A stretch of 64,000 bases of DNA, taken from assembly GCF_050281185.1 (NCBI RefSeq), contig NZ_JBNNWS010000003.1, positions 248,001-312,000 of the forward strand. Direction: 5' to 3'. The notes beneath the pieces are model-generated. The model was not told where the DNA came from, searched no databases, and saw nothing but the letters and a program-made list of their open reading frames with translations. The stretch is from Heyndrickxia sp050281185. Lineage in GTDB: Bacteria; Bacillota; Bacilli; Bacillales; Bacillaceae_C. Shown piece after piece: positions 17,158 to 26,368 of the stretch. Every line of letters starts with the position of its first letter. Positions within the stretch are counted from its first letter, which is position 1. Both the position numbers and the translations under genes were made by a program.

Positions 17158-17826
17158 TTATCTTGGTGCTCGATATCCTGCAGCCTCAGCTTCTTTAGTT
17201 GAACAAAACCATTGGACTACATTCTTTGTTCGGTTATAATATCGACTCCCTGGTACATGGTAGATACCATTTACACTTCCTTTTATATCACAAGCAGCAG
17301 ACACAGAAGTAGATGTATTTTCAGAACTATTATTCGAACTTTTTGTTGCAATGTTAGAGCTAGAACTGACATTTCCTGTTGAATGTTCGGCCTGTAACTT
17401 GCTTTTTAAGTTATTGTTATTCTCTTTTAACTTTTTGGTCTTTTCACGTAATACACTTATTTCTTTTTTTAATGAACCATTGTCAATTTTAAGCTGTTCA
17501 TTTTCTTTTTTCACAATTTCCATCTGGTTAGTTAAATCTTTCAATTGCTCATTATACTTTTTTTCTAACAATGAATTACTTTTATTTAAGGAAGTAATTT
17601 TTGCTGCAAGTTGTTCATTTTCTTTTACGATTACCTGTGTTGTATTTGTCGTATCACTGTTTGAACCACCTATTATTGAAAGAATCATGCCCCCAATGAA
17701 GAACGGATAAAATAATTTTTTTGATAAGATTTGATCCTTATTCCTTATTTTCCTAATAAAATGAAAAAGTAAATATCCCAATGAATATAGGAATGCTAAA
17801 ACCCCTAATACTAATAACGCTTCCAA
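17158..17826 (-). CDS. Membrane-anchored coiled-coil protein with C-terminal sunset-type domain
   Basis: 222 residues. Two hydrophobic segments (about 3-25 and 40-56) are followed by a long lysine/glutamate-rich coiled coil (about 68-150), a Ser/Asn-rich linker, and a C-terminal cysteine module CDIKGSVNGIYHVPGSRYY...VVQWFCSTKEAEAAGYR. That module matches the small 'sunset' domain found at the end of several secreted or membrane nucleases and hypothetical proteins of Firmicutes. Function unknown. The start ATG lies close to a CTAACTCCTCCCAG region, giving a good GGGAGGAG binding site on the minus strand. Confidence 0.75.
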   Translation of the reverse strand: MEALLVLGVLAFLYSLGYLLFHFIRKIRNKDQILSKKLFYPFFIGGMILSIIGGSNSDTTNTTQVIVKENEQLAAKITSLNKSNSLLEKKYNEQLKDLTNQMEIVKKENEQLKIDNGSLKKEISVLREKTKKLKENNNNLKSKLQAEHSTGNVSSSSNIATKSSNNSSENTSTSVSAACDIKGSVNGIYHVPGSRYYNRTKNVVQWFCSTKEAEAAGYRAPR

Positions 17827-17896
17827 TCTAACTCCTCCCAGTCTTCATTAATAAAAATGTAGGTTCTTTGTGACAGAGGCTCAAGTTACATACCTC

Positions 17897-18838
17897 TCAA
17901 ACAACGGAATACCACCGATCATCCAAATCAGCTTTTTCTACCTTGCAAACTCCCTGTTCTTTTAGTTGATCCTTAACCATTGAAACATAAGGAAATACCT
18001 TTGGTTTTCCAGTACTAAAATAACCCCTAAAGTCATGTTGAACAGTATTCAACTCCTGGCAAATTTCCAGTACACTTATGGTCCCGCTATTTTCTAATAA
18101 ACGAATAATGAAATCATGTATTTCTTCCCCTAAAGGAGATCTTATTCTCGGCTTAATGGATAACTTCTTTGGCTCTACTCTTGCTACCTTAATTTTGGGC
18201 GCAGATAATGAGTCATGTACCGATTTGCCCTCCCTTTTATTTTCCATTCTTGATTTTTTCATTATTTCTAACTCTTTTTCTCTTACTAATCTATGTAGTC
18301 TACTCATTTGTCTATCTAACAATGGTAATGCTAAAAGGATATGCTCCTGTATATCCTCTGGAATATCTATTTTAAGAGCAATGGCTTTAGTTACTATTGT
18401 AGAATCCCATCCATTTTCCACTTTAAAAAGGATTTCATCTAATTCATAATCAATCCGTTCGAATCCTTTAATAATATCTTTAACTATATTTGAGGGGATA
18501 CCAGTATGAAACTCAAAATGATTTTTACCAAATTTTTTTATTTCACCGGTTTCCAAATTTTTTACGATATACTGATAACGAAGTGACATTCCGCATTCAC
18601 AACAGTATGGGCGGTTTCCTTGTCCTCCATCGAGAAGATCTATAAATTCCCATTGTTGAATTTCTTTTTCTAGCTCCTGATCTGAACCTGAAAATGTCCC
18701 TTTTCCTTTTGCTAATTCATTTGAAAATACAGTTCTTTTTCCTCTCTTCATCTTTTCAAGAAGAAATTTACGTGGATTCTCTTCTAAACTACTAAGTAAT
18801 TTATTTCTCTGCTGTGAATTAAAAAAAGAATATTCCAT
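17897..18838 (-). CDS. Uncharacterised protein with a Zn-finger-like motif and C-terminal helical domain (possibly DUF3895)
   Basis: 313 residues, soluble. Residues about 78-125 contain YCCECGMSLRYQYIVKNLE, GKNHFEFHTG, with a CxC plus His pattern that could bind metal. A charged middle (about 175-225) follows. The C-terminal part (HDFIIRLLENSGTISVLEICQ...) looks like a winged helix and resembles the DUF3895 family, which I recall only tentatively. GGAGG is positioned before the ATG at 18838. No neighbour suggests a function; it lies in a small accessory stretch ending in a transposase-like gene. Confidence 0.65.
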   Translation of the reverse strand: MEYSFFNSQQRNKLLSSLEENPRKFLLEKMKRGKRTVFSNELAKGKGTFSGSDQELEKEIQQWEFIDLLDGGQGNRPYCCECGMSLRYQYIVKNLETGEIKKFGKNHFEFHTGIPSNIVKDIIKGFERIDYELDEILFKVENGWDSTIVTKAIALKIDIPEDIQEHILLALPLLDRQMSRLHRLVREKELEIMKKSRMENKREGKSVHDSLSAPKIKVARVEPKKLSIKPRIRSPLGEEIHDFIIRLLENSGTISVLEICQELNTVQHDFRGYFSTGKPKVFPYVSMVKDQLKEQGVCKVEKADLDDRWYSVV

Positions 18839-19334
18839 AAAAAGTCACCTCCTATCAAAATTATAACAAGTTTGTTAATCAATTCTACTATAAAACTGAA
18901 AATTCTATCATTTTATTGAAATTTAAATGAGAGCTCTAAAGTTTATGGACAGTTGATTTAAAATAATAGTATAGAACAATATACATACAACCATTTGATT
19001 TCTTAGTTCGATGGTGTAAAAAAATTTACATAAGAAAAAAAGCCAACAAAAATCGTTGACTGAATTTGGATCCCGTATTGAATTTTTACTAGCATTAAAA
19101 CTAAGTAGATACGTAGTTTGGGCTGTCCCTGACTAATAATAAACTAATTCCAATGATCCTTTCTGCTACTGCACTGTCTATCTATGAAACCCGCTAGAGT
19201 CCCCCTCATTAAAACAAACAAGTTCATAATACCTATTTTCTATTAAAACGTAAGGCTGATCCTTTTTTCCGCATCCGACTGTTATCCTTTTTTCAAATTA
19301 CTCTCCAATTTTCCAAAAGAAATACCTGCCCCTT
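18839..19334. other. Intergenic with a possible minus-strand terminator
   Basis: About 500 bp with no credible gene. At 19034-19062 the minus strand reads GTCAAC, a 7-nt loop, GTTGGC and then TTTTTTTCTT, a weak terminator about 270 nt beyond the RAYT gene. Nothing else is recognised. Confidence 0.4.
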
Positions 19335-20096
19335 TTACCGAACTCGATCAATCACACTTTTTGAAATGCCTGTTATCCTTGCTAATTGTCTAATTGACAC
19401 TCCTCTCAACTCTTTTAACTGCAAAATAACTGCATTTCTTTTGTCCTTATCCAATTGCTGCAAAGTACTTTTATTTACAATTCCCATTTTATCTAGGTAA
19501 ACCCGAACTTCGTTATCAGACATTCTTACTTTTATTTTATCATCCAAACACTGATCATTATTTGACATCAACATATATTCGGTAAACATTTTGATTGCTT
19601 GCCCTCTGTCAGGAGAAAACATGCCGAGTCCTTCATCAACATCTACTAAATCAGCAGTCCCGGTATATTCATGAATACTAGTCCATTTACATTCAAATAC
19701 ATGTTTAGATAAACCCGCTTTTACCGGGTTTTGGTGTATATATCTCAGAACCCTTAAAAAAGAGCCTTGAGTCTCTACATTTTCACTTCTGAATCGATTT
19801 TGAAATAAATGTCCACAACGTTCATATTTATTATTATACCAATATACATAACTTACACTAATCCGATTGATAGCTTTCGAAACCGGCTCCTCTGTTTCCT
19901 TTATTAATAAGTGCACATGATTATCCATGAAACAGTAGCAATAAATTTTGAATTTACTTACAGCTTTATATTTTTTTATCGTTTCTAACATCCTTAGCTT
20001 ATCTTCATCATCTTCAAAAATAGTTTGTTTATTAATTCCGCGCAGCATAATGTGATAAATTCCGTTATGACTTTTCTTTCTTGGTAATCTTGGCAT
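19335..20096 (-). CDS. REP-associated tyrosine transposase (RAYT; Y1_Tnp/HUH superfamily)
   Basis: 253 residues starting at ATG 20096 (MPRLPRKK), preceded by GAGGTGA. The Y1 transposase signature is clear: NGIYHIMLRGIN, the HUH motif DNHVHLLI (His60, His62), and the helix YVYWYNNKYERCGHLFQNRF holding candidate catalytic tyrosines 83, 85 and 87. RYIHQNPVKAGL is typical of RAYTs rather than IS200. A C-terminal helix-turn-helix (VSIRQLARITGISKS) follows. RAYTs are single-copy domesticated transposases that process short palindromic REP sequences. The window holds about 36 copies of one such palindrome, including a tandem pair about 340 bp upstream. Confidence 0.9.
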   Translation of the reverse strand: MPRLPRKKSHNGIYHIMLRGINKQTIFEDDEDKLRMLETIKKYKAVSKFKIYCYCFMDNHVHLLIKETEEPVSKAINRISVSYVYWYNNKYERCGHLFQNRFRSENVETQGSFLRVLRYIHQNPVKAGLSKHVFECKWTSIHEYTGTADLVDVDEGLGMFSPDRGQAIKMFTEYMLMSNNDQCLDDKIKVRMSDNEVRVYLDKMGIVNKSTLQQLDKDKRNAVILQLKELRGVSIRQLARITGISKSVIDRVR

Positions 20097-20433
20097 CTGA
20101 ATCACCTCGAGGGAAAAATTAAGTTGGGGGTCTTTCACTTGACATCAAAAAATAATAATGTGATAGTTTTTAAAAAGGTTAAGGGGAAAGTAAATTTTCG
20201 AACAAAACGAAGTAAATTGGAGAACTTCTTGATTTCAAAACTTCCTACATTATAATTTTGAAATACAGGTTCTTGAAAAAATTCTAAAGTTACATTGGGA
20301 TTTTCGAACTAGGGATTTTACTCTTTAAATGATTAGAAGGAACTGTGAGAAGAGGGGAACTCTAAGAGGATTTCCTTAATTATTATTCGATACGTAAACA
20401 AAATTTCCTTCTGCATTATAAAAAAACTTAAGC
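20097..20433. other. Intergenic upstream of the RAYT gene
   Basis: About 340 AT-rich bases with no gene and no recognised element. It presumably contains the RAYT promoter. Confidence 0.4.
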
Positions 20434-20491
20434 GGGACGATGGACCTGACCCTGTGTCCCAACCGGGACACGGGACCAGGCCACTCGTCCC
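20434..20491. repeat. Tandem pair of GGGACA-type palindromic repeats, copies 12-13
   Basis: 27-nt units at 20434-20460 (core GGACCTGACCC) and 20465-20491 (core GGGACCAGGCC), both orientation 'f', 4 nt apart. The second ends 21 nt from the Rieske gene stop. They are the copies closest to the RAYT gene. Confidence 0.9.
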
Positions 20492-20512
20492 ACAGAAACG
20501 GACCCTTCATCC

Positions 20513-21487
20513 CTATGCTGTTCCGAGTTGGACGCCTAGTTTTTTTAGGTATTGACGGTAGGCGATGCTTACGCGGTCGCAGACTAATGATAGTTCGATT
20601 TGAAGATCAAGTGGAAGTTCTTCTGGTTTTTGGTTCTCTACTACCGGCTTGTCCTGGGCAAAGATATGGTCTTGGAATGCAATAATTTCTTCATCTGAAA
20701 TACCAGGATCATAGCTGAAGGATAAAATTCCATAGGCAATGGATTTGTTTTCATCAACAGGTCGGATGGTTAATAATATCGTCAATAATTGATTTGTTTC
20801 CTTGTCTTTCTTTGTAAAACGAACGGTAAACGGACGTAAGATCTCGTACGTATAATATACATACTTCGGTTTTCCTGAACCGTCTGGATCTGGCTGATAA
20901 ATGGCAATTTCATCCGAATAAATCCGATCTTCCTCCCAATGAACATTATAATTAGCCACTTCCCGATGACTATCTGTTCCTAAATAACCACTATGAACAA
21001 CCGCCAAGTGGCCAACATCGAGAAAGTTTTCAATAATTCTAGGCGGCTTAGCATTCACTTCTTGCGGTCCCCAAATAACATTCCGATACCCTGCTGCCTC
21101 CATTTCCGGATATGGAAAAAGCTCTGGTTCATTACCAGCAAGATTCACCCAAATAAAACCATATTTTTCGATACAGGAATATTTTATTGCTTTCGCCTTT
21201 CTAGGAACCGGACGTCCTTTTGGCAATTGAGGAATATGCACGCATTCTCCATTCGAATTGTATTCCCATGCATGATATGGACAAACAAGACAATCATTTT
21301 TCACTTCACCAAGTGAAAGTGCAGCTCCTCTATGGATACAAAGATCTTTAAAAGCATGAATCCCTTTGCTATTTCTAAAAATAGCGATTCTTTCCCCCAT
21401 TAACATAACTTGAATAGGTTTTTCTTTTACATCTGTTGATCTGCAAGCTACAAGCCAATCTTCCTTCAATACTTTATCATCTAGCAT
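20513..21487 (-). CDS. Rieske non-heme iron oxygenase, alpha subunit
   Basis: 324 residues. The N-terminal Rieske [2Fe-2S] site is Cys50-x-His52 ... Cys69-x2-His72 (CIHRGAAL, CPYHAWEY). The catalytic domain has the mononuclear iron motif Asp-x2-His-x4-His in NFLDVGHLAVVH. The fold resembles vanillate or methylxanthine O/N-demethylases and ring hydroxylases, which take electrons from a separate reductase; none is encoded nearby. The gene is divergent from an NCS2 purine/pyrimidine permease, which suggests that the substrate is a nucleobase or methylated purine (inference). The binding site before ATG 21487 is GGAGG. Confidence 0.9.
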   Translation of the reverse strand: MLDDKVLKEDWLVACRSTDVKEKPIQVMLMGERIAIFRNSKGIHAFKDLCIHRGAALSLGEVKNDCLVCPYHAWEYNSNGECVHIPQLPKGRPVPRKAKAIKYSCIEKYGFIWVNLAGNEPELFPYPEMEAAGYRNVIWGPQEVNAKPPRIIENFLDVGHLAVVHSGYLGTDSHREVANYNVHWEEDRIYSDEIAIYQPDPDGSGKPKYVYYTYEILRPFTVRFTKKDKETNQLLTILLTIRPVDENKSIAYGILSFSYDPGISDEEIIAFQDHIFAQDKPVVENQKPEELPLDLQIELSLVCDRVSIAYRQYLKKLGVQLGTA

Positions 21488-21686
21488 CTACTATTTCCTC
21501 CTTAGGACTCTTTTTAATGCATTTAAAAGCAATATTTTTACGCCCAATTTGAAAAGATAGAAAAAACACGTCTCTAAATTTAATGAAAATTTCTTTAAAA
21601 ACGCGATAACTTAACTTTATTTTATGCATCCCCAATAAAAAGGTCAACCTAAAACACGAATGAAAATATTATTAAACAAAAAAATA

Positions 21687-21752
21687 TTCGTATTTTATGT
21701 ACATTTTCATTTTTTTTATTTATAATCCTATTATTGATAACCGAAATACGAA
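21687..21752 (+). promoter_or_regulatory. Permease promoter bracketed by an inverted PurBox-like repeat
   Basis: TTCGTATTT at 21687-21695 is the exact inverse of AAATACGAA at 21744-21752. Between them lie TGTACA (21698-21703), 17 bp and TATAAT (21721-21726). The right arm extends to ATACGAAC, as at guaC. The left arm could also serve the divergent Rieske gene. Confidence 0.55.
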
Positions 21753-21768
21753 CTAGGAGGAGTCGGTT

Positions 21769-23073
21769 TTGAAAAGTCATAATAATAATATAATTGTTGG
21801 GGTAGATGATAAGATTAGTTTTGGAAAAGCACTGCTTCTTGGGATGCAGCATGTATTGGCAATGGATTTATACATTGCACCTATTATTATTGCTGGGCTT
21901 CTTTCCTTAAGCACCGAAAACACATCATTTTTTATCCAAATGTGCTTTCTTGCCACTGGACTTGCTACATTGATTCAGACTGGTTTTGGAATTAAGCTGC
22001 CTGTCGTACAAGGTCCTTCCTATGTACCAATTGGTGCGATTGCAGCGATCGGTGGAAAACTTGGTTTGGGGGCAATTGCCGGAAGTTTAATACCCGGTGC
22101 TATTCTTATTTCACTACTTGGATATCCATTAAAATGGTTTGCAAAAGCAGTAAGAAAGGTTATTCCACCTATTGTCGGGGGAACAGTAATCATTATTGTC
22201 GGAATTTCTTTAATGCCTGTTGGAATGAATAATATTTATCATGCCAAAGGAGATATTGGGACGAATATTCTTATTGCAGCGATTTCAGCTGGTGTCCTCG
22301 TTCTTTGTATGCTGCTCGGTCGAAAAATGCATGGAGTAGGAACCTTTTTCCGCCTAGTTTCTGTTATCGTGGCGATTTTGGTAGGAACCATTTTCGCAAG
22401 TTTCTTCGGTGCTGTTGATTTTTCACCAGTTAGAGATGCTGCTTGGTTTTCATTACCTAGCTTGTTCCCATTCGGAAAACCAGTATTTAATATAGGTGCT
22501 ATTCTTTCTATTGGCTTTGTTTATTTTATTATTTTAATCGAAACAACAGGAACTTGGTTTGTGGTGTCAACTGTAACTGGTAAAGAATTGGATGAAAAGC
22601 GCTTAAATCGTGCGGCTTTCGGTGAAGGTCTCGGTTGTCTTGTAGGATCACTTTTTGGCAGTACGCCAATGACAGGTTATTCATCAAATGCTGGTTTGCT
22701 TGCGGTTACAGGAGTGGCAAGCAGGATGGCGATCATGGCTGGTGGAGGAATATTAATCTTTTTAGGGCTTGTACCTAAACTTTCAGCGGCGATTACTTGT
22801 ATTCCTGAGCCCGTTATTAACGGGATATTTGGAATCGTTTGTGTAGCCATTGTCACAAACGGAATGAAAGTCATTCAGCCAATCTATATTAATGATCGAA
22901 ACATGATGATTATCGGAATTCCAATTCTCTTAACCATCGCCGTAACCGTATTACCAAAAGAAGTCCTTAACAACACACCTGAATGGGTAAACTACATCCT
23001 ATCATCAAGCATGACCATCGGTGCCCTAGCAGCACTAATCTTGAACCTCATAATTCCTGCGGATAAAGAATAA
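21769..23073 (+). CDS. NCS2 family nucleobase permease (xanthine/uracil type)
   Basis: 434 residues, about 12-14 membrane helices. Conserved NCS2 motifs: GMQHVLAMDLYIAPIIIAG in helix 1, VVQGPSYVPIGAIAAIGG, and GSTPMTGYSSNAGLLAVTGVASR. The start is TTG 21769 with AGGAGGAG upstream. The family imports xanthine, uric acid or uracil with protons. The divergent Rieske oxygenase and the PurBox-like inverted repeat at the promoter point to a purine substrate. The stop codon is one base from a palindromic repeat cluster. Confidence 0.9.
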   Translation: MKSHNNNIIVGVDDKISFGKALLLGMQHVLAMDLYIAPIIIAGLLSLSTENTSFFIQMCFLATGLATLIQTGFGIKLPVVQGPSYVPIGAIAAIGGKLGLGAIAGSLIPGAILISLLGYPLKWFAKAVRKVIPPIVGGTVIIIVGISLMPVGMNNIYHAKGDIGTNILIAAISAGVLVLCMLLGRKMHGVGTFFRLVSVIVAILVGTIFASFFGAVDFSPVRDAAWFSLPSLFPFGKPVFNIGAILSIGFVYFIILIETTGTWFVVSTVTGKELDEKRLNRAAFGEGLGCLVGSLFGSTPMTGYSSNAGLLAVTGVASRMAIMAGGGILIFLGLVPKLSAAITCIPEPVINGIFGIVCVAIVTNGMKVIQPIYINDRNMMIIGIPILLTIAVTVLPKEVLNNTPEWVNYILSSSMTIGALAALILNLIIPADKE

Positions 23074-23074
23074 C

Positions 23075-23191
23075 GGGACAGTCGGTCTGGTCCTTTGCTG
23101 GCGGGACAGAGGGTCTGGTCCTCTGTCCCTTCTAGGTGGTGTGGGACGCGGGGTCTGGTCCAATGTCCCTTAAGAACCAGACCCCGCGTTC
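23075..23191. repeat. Cluster of GGGACA-type palindromic repeats, copies 14-16 plus an inverted partial
   Basis: Units at 23075-23101 (right arm eroded), 23103-23129 and 23143-23169, all with core GGTCTGGTCC (orientation 'r'). 23173-23191 is a partial inverted unit (GAACCAGACCCCGCGTTCC). They fill the gap between two convergent genes and extend into the GNAT coding end. Confidence 0.9.
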
Positions 23192-23715
23192 CATTCATCT
23201 TGAAGGATTCCCATGTGAATGATGTCATGCCAAGCTCCATTTCTGTACAAGCTTTGTCGGGATGTTCCTTCATGTTTGAAACCTAACCTTTTATAAAGAT
23301 TAATTGCTTTATCGTTGAAGGAAAAGACTCGTAATGAAACTCGATGTAAATTCATTTCAAGAAAAGCATAGTTAAGAAGCAATGTCAGGGCTTCCGTTCC
23401 AATCCCTTTTCCCCAATAGCTTTTTTCTCCAATATCAATAATACATTCTGCTTGGCGGTTTTTATAATCGATATTTATTAATGAGGTAATACCGATTGGT
23501 GTATCTGACTCCTTGTCCATAATGATGTAACTCTTTGAGGAACTCGAACCAAGTATTATGTGATTAACAAAATCTTTCGTTTCTTCAATATCATACGTAT
23601 CTAAAAAGGGATTGCTTGAATGCATAACCTCCATGTCATTTCTCCAGACATGATAAATTTCGGTATCGTCTGATCTCATTTTTCTCATCATAATTTTAGG
23701 TGATTCAAACATCAT
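23170..23715 (-). CDS. GNAT family N-acetyltransferase (RimJ/RimL type)
   Basis: 181 residues. The GNAT fold is seen in IIMDKESDTPIGITSLINIDY, the acetyl-CoA loop IGEKSYWGKGIGTEAL, and HRVSLRVFSFNDKAINLYKRLGFKHEGTSR. Members acetylate protein N-termini, aminoglycosides or small amines; the substrate here is unknown. ATG 23715 follows AGGAG; a TTG one codon upstream is also possible. The last residues (AGSGS) come from a palindromic repeat, so the natural C-terminus probably ended near MGILQDEW. It follows a TetR gene by 6 nt and is cotranscribed with it. Confidence 0.85.
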   Translation of the reverse strand: MMFESPKIMMRKMRSDDTEIYHVWRNDMEVMHSSNPFLDTYDIEETKDFVNHIILGSSSSKSYIIMDKESDTPIGITSLINIDYKNRQAECIIDIGEKSYWGKGIGTEALTLLLNYAFLEMNLHRVSLRVFSFNDKAINLYKRLGFKHEGTSRQSLYRNGAWHDIIHMGILQDEWNAGSGS

Positions 23716-23721
23716 CAATAA

Positions 23722-24354
23722 TCACTCCTTCATTATTTTTTCCTTCGAAAAAAGCATTGCTTCCAAGGAATGTTCAAAAGCTATAAGTTGAGTCTTCACT
23801 TTGGTTTTTTCAGCCCCCAACTGAAATGTGTCTAGCATTAACCCATCAAAGAAAGAAATAAAATAAAGGGCAATGGCTTCTGGTGATAAAAGTGGGAAAA
23901 ATTCCTCCTGATCTATTCCTTTTTGGATAAAATTTTGGATAGCATTCTTCAGGTTTTCATAACGTTCTGTAATATAGGGGAAGTTTTCTTTATCATAGGT
24001 AAATTTAGATGTTAGAAAAAATTCTGCCTTCGCTCGAACAAGTGAGTGATGAATACCATCTATATTCTGTTGTTGTAACCTGAGCCAGTTAGTTAACTGA
24101 GTCCATAATGGATGCTCTGAAGAGGGCTCAAAAAATAGGATATCGTCCTGATCATCAAGCTGGAGAACTTCCATAAAAAGATGATCGATATGATTAAAAT
24201 AAGCATAAAGCCCACCTCTAGACACGTTAGCTTCATCCATAACATCTTGCATAGTCACATGTGTATATCCTTTTTCAATAAACACACGTCTCGCTGCTTG
24301 CAACAACTCACTTTTCTTTTTCCTTTTATACTCCTCACTTACTCTTGGCGACAA
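23722..24354 (-). CDS. TetR/AcrR family transcriptional regulator
   Basis: About 210 residues. The N-terminal HTH reads LLQAARRVFIEKGYTHVTMQDVMDEANVSRGGLYAYFNHIDHLF; the C-terminal ligand domain is helical. I prefer TTG 24354 (SPRVSEEYK...) with GGAGG eight bases upstream, because the ATG at 24369 lies inside that binding site. Two copies of the palindrome GACATTAATGTC in its own promoter are very likely its operator. Its regulated partner may be the GNAT gene downstream; the ligand is unknown. Confidence 0.9.
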   Translation of the reverse strand: MSPRVSEEYKRKKKSELLQAARRVFIEKGYTHVTMQDVMDEANVSRGGLYAYFNHIDHLFMEVLQLDDQDDILFFEPSSEHPLWTQLTNWLRLQQQNIDGIHHSLVRAKAEFFLTSKFTYDKENFPYITERYENLKNAIQNFIQKGIDQEEFFPLLSPEAIALYFISFFDGLMLDTFQLGAEKTKVKTQLIAFEHSLEAMLFSKEKIMKE

Positions 24355-24384
24355 AATCATCACCTCCATTTTTATTATAAAATA

Positions 24385-24439
24385 GACATTAATGTCGTTT
24401 ATTATTCATAATAATAAACGACATTAATGTCGTTGTCAA
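24385..24439 (-). promoter_or_regulatory. TetR autoregulated promoter with a duplicated operator
   Basis: GACATTAATGTC occurs at 24385-24396 and 24420-24431, within a larger palindrome centred near 24408. On the minus strand TTGACA (24439-24434), 17 bp and TATTAT (24416-24411) form a sigma-A promoter. One operator fills the -35/-10 spacer and the other covers the start region. Confidence 0.85.
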
Positions 24440-24900
24440 CAAGATAGAATTCCTCTAAAAGAAAGTGTTATACAACATAACTAGTTCTAGAAATGGGATG
24501 TATTATCGTTTTCATGAAAAAAATTTTTCATAAATTAAGATAAAGAAGTACTTGTCTCCTCGTTCAAGGATGATTTTCTTGTTTCTATCAGGCCATTTCT
24601 GAAAATCGGGTCACGTTAACCAATCCTTCATTAAAAATAAAAATGAAACAATAAATTTGCTGCAACGTAAAAGAAGTATAGAGAATTAATTAGTTTAATA
24701 CGGCTAACTTTTATTAGAGAAATATCTATATAAGATAGTCGTTTTATCTAGAATAATAATTATTTTTCTATATCAATATTTTTTCACCACATATGTTTAA
24801 ATAGAATATAGAAGTACATAAATCAATGAACAGGAATTCTATAATCATTCCTATTTGTTGTTATTTTCATTGGTGTTGTAGCTTTCAAGAGAAAAAACAA
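24440..24900. other. Intergenic, no gene recognised
   Basis: About 460 AT-rich bases between the divergent TetR and hydrolase genes. A near-palindrome of ATGAAAAA and TTTTTCAT lies at 24514-24531. No RNA gene or convincing promoter for the hydrolase was found. Confidence 0.4.
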
Positions 24901-24912
24901 GGAGTGATCACA

Positions 24913-26106
24913 ATGGAAATGGAGAAAATTGAAGGAAAATGGGAAGGATCTATCAATATTCCAAATCAGCCCCTTCCGTTTATGATTCATTAAAAAAAAG
25001 ATGGAGGAACCATTAGTATTCCGGTACAAGGTGTGAATGATTATTCTTTATCAAGTGTGAAGTTAACTAATTCCTATCTATTTTTTGATATGAAGATCCA
25101 AGGACAACAGATTACATTTGAAGGAAGAGCTGAGCAAGAAAATATTTCGGGTACATTCACACAAAATGGGCAATCCTTCCCTTTTGAGCTAAAGAAAGGG
25201 CGGGAGAACAAAAAAGAGAAGGATGAAAATACAGTTCAGATAAAATTGAAAGAAGGTCCAATGTATGGAGTGTTAGAAACTCCTCATACAAAAGGACCAT
25301 TTCCGGTTATGATTTTAATTGCTGGTTCAGGACCAACTGATAGAGATGGAAATTCCCCTTTACTTCCGGGAAAAAATAATAGCTTGAAAATGCTAGCAGA
25401 AAATTTAGCTGCTCATGGAATAGCAAGTATTCGTTATGATAAACGTGGCATCGGCAACAATAGTCGTTTTCTTGATAAAGAAGAAAACCTTCAATTTGAA
25501 CAATATATTGATGATGCGGCTGCATGGATTCAATTTGCTAAAAAAGATGACCGCTTTTTAAAAGTAGGGATCATCGGTCATAGTGAAGGATCATTAATTG
25601 GAATGGCTGCTTCTGCAAAAGAAGAAGTCGACACATTTATTTCAATTGCAGGAGCTGGCAGACCTATTGACCAAGTACTACTTGAGCAGCTTAGTACACA
25701 GCTTCCAGCGAATTTATTGGCAGAAGCAAAAGATATTCTTGAAAAACTAAAACAAGGCAACCAAGTACAAACAGTCAGTCCAGAGCTCCAAAGCATTTTT
25801 CGCCCATCTGTTCAACCATATATGATTTCTTGGTTAAAATATGATCCAACTGAGCAATTGAAAAAGCTTAATTGCCCTATTTTAATTATCAATGGGGATC
25901 ATGATCTTCAAGTTCAAGTCACAGATGCACAAGCACTGCATGCTACAAAGAAAGAATCTCAATTATTGATTATTGATAAAATGAACCATATTTTAAAAGA
26001 GGCACCAGAAAATAAGGAAGAAAATATTGCAACCTATTCAAATCCTGATCTTCCGTTGGCTGAAGGCTTGATGGATGGAATAGTGACTTTTCTTGAGCAA
26101 GTCTAA
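24913..26106 (+). pseudogene. Alpha/beta hydrolase gene interrupted by an in-frame TAA at codon 27
   Basis: The natural start is ATG 24913 with AAGGAGTGA before it (MEMEKIEGKWEGSINIP...). Codon 27 (24991-24993) is TAA, and the same frame then continues KKDGGTISIPVQGVNDY through to 26106, exactly as expected for intact homologues. This looks like a nonsense substitution, not a frameshift. The rest is a complete serine hydrolase: nucleophile GHSEGS, acid INGDHDLQV, His in MNHIL, after an N-terminal beta-rich domain. A restart at GTG 25033 would give 357 residues but has no proper binding site. Treat it as a probable pseudogene, unless readthrough or a sequencing error applies. Confidence 0.75.
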
Positions 26107-26236
26107 AATTATCGCAAGTTAATTAAATAAATTTCGGTAAAAATATGGTATGTTCTTCATAAAAAAACACAATTTAGTGCACAACTAATAAGATGCTCCA
26201 ATTCCTAGATATATATACAAAACAATTTCGTGTTCT

Positions 26237-26335
26237 AACCGCACGAATTTTCGTCGAAACCGCATGAATTAGGATCCGAACTGCATGAACCTTAACCTGA
26301 ACTGCACGAAAACCCGGTCGAATCGCACAAATAAG
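26237..26335. repeat. 21-bp tandem repeat, 4.7 units
   Basis: Units start at 26237, 26258, 26279, 26300 and 26321. Each begins AAYYGCAYGAA and ends near CCG or TCG; the second half of the unit varies. The period of exactly 21 bp is two helical turns. It lies between the convergent hydrolase and kefB genes. Confidence 0.85.
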
Positions 26336-26368
26336 TTTTTTCACCTACAAAAATTTCTTTCCTTAAAT

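Noticed and set aside
23095..23286. Plus-strand open frame over the repeat cluster
   Set aside because: It consists of translated palindromic repeats and antisense GNAT sequence, with no binding site.
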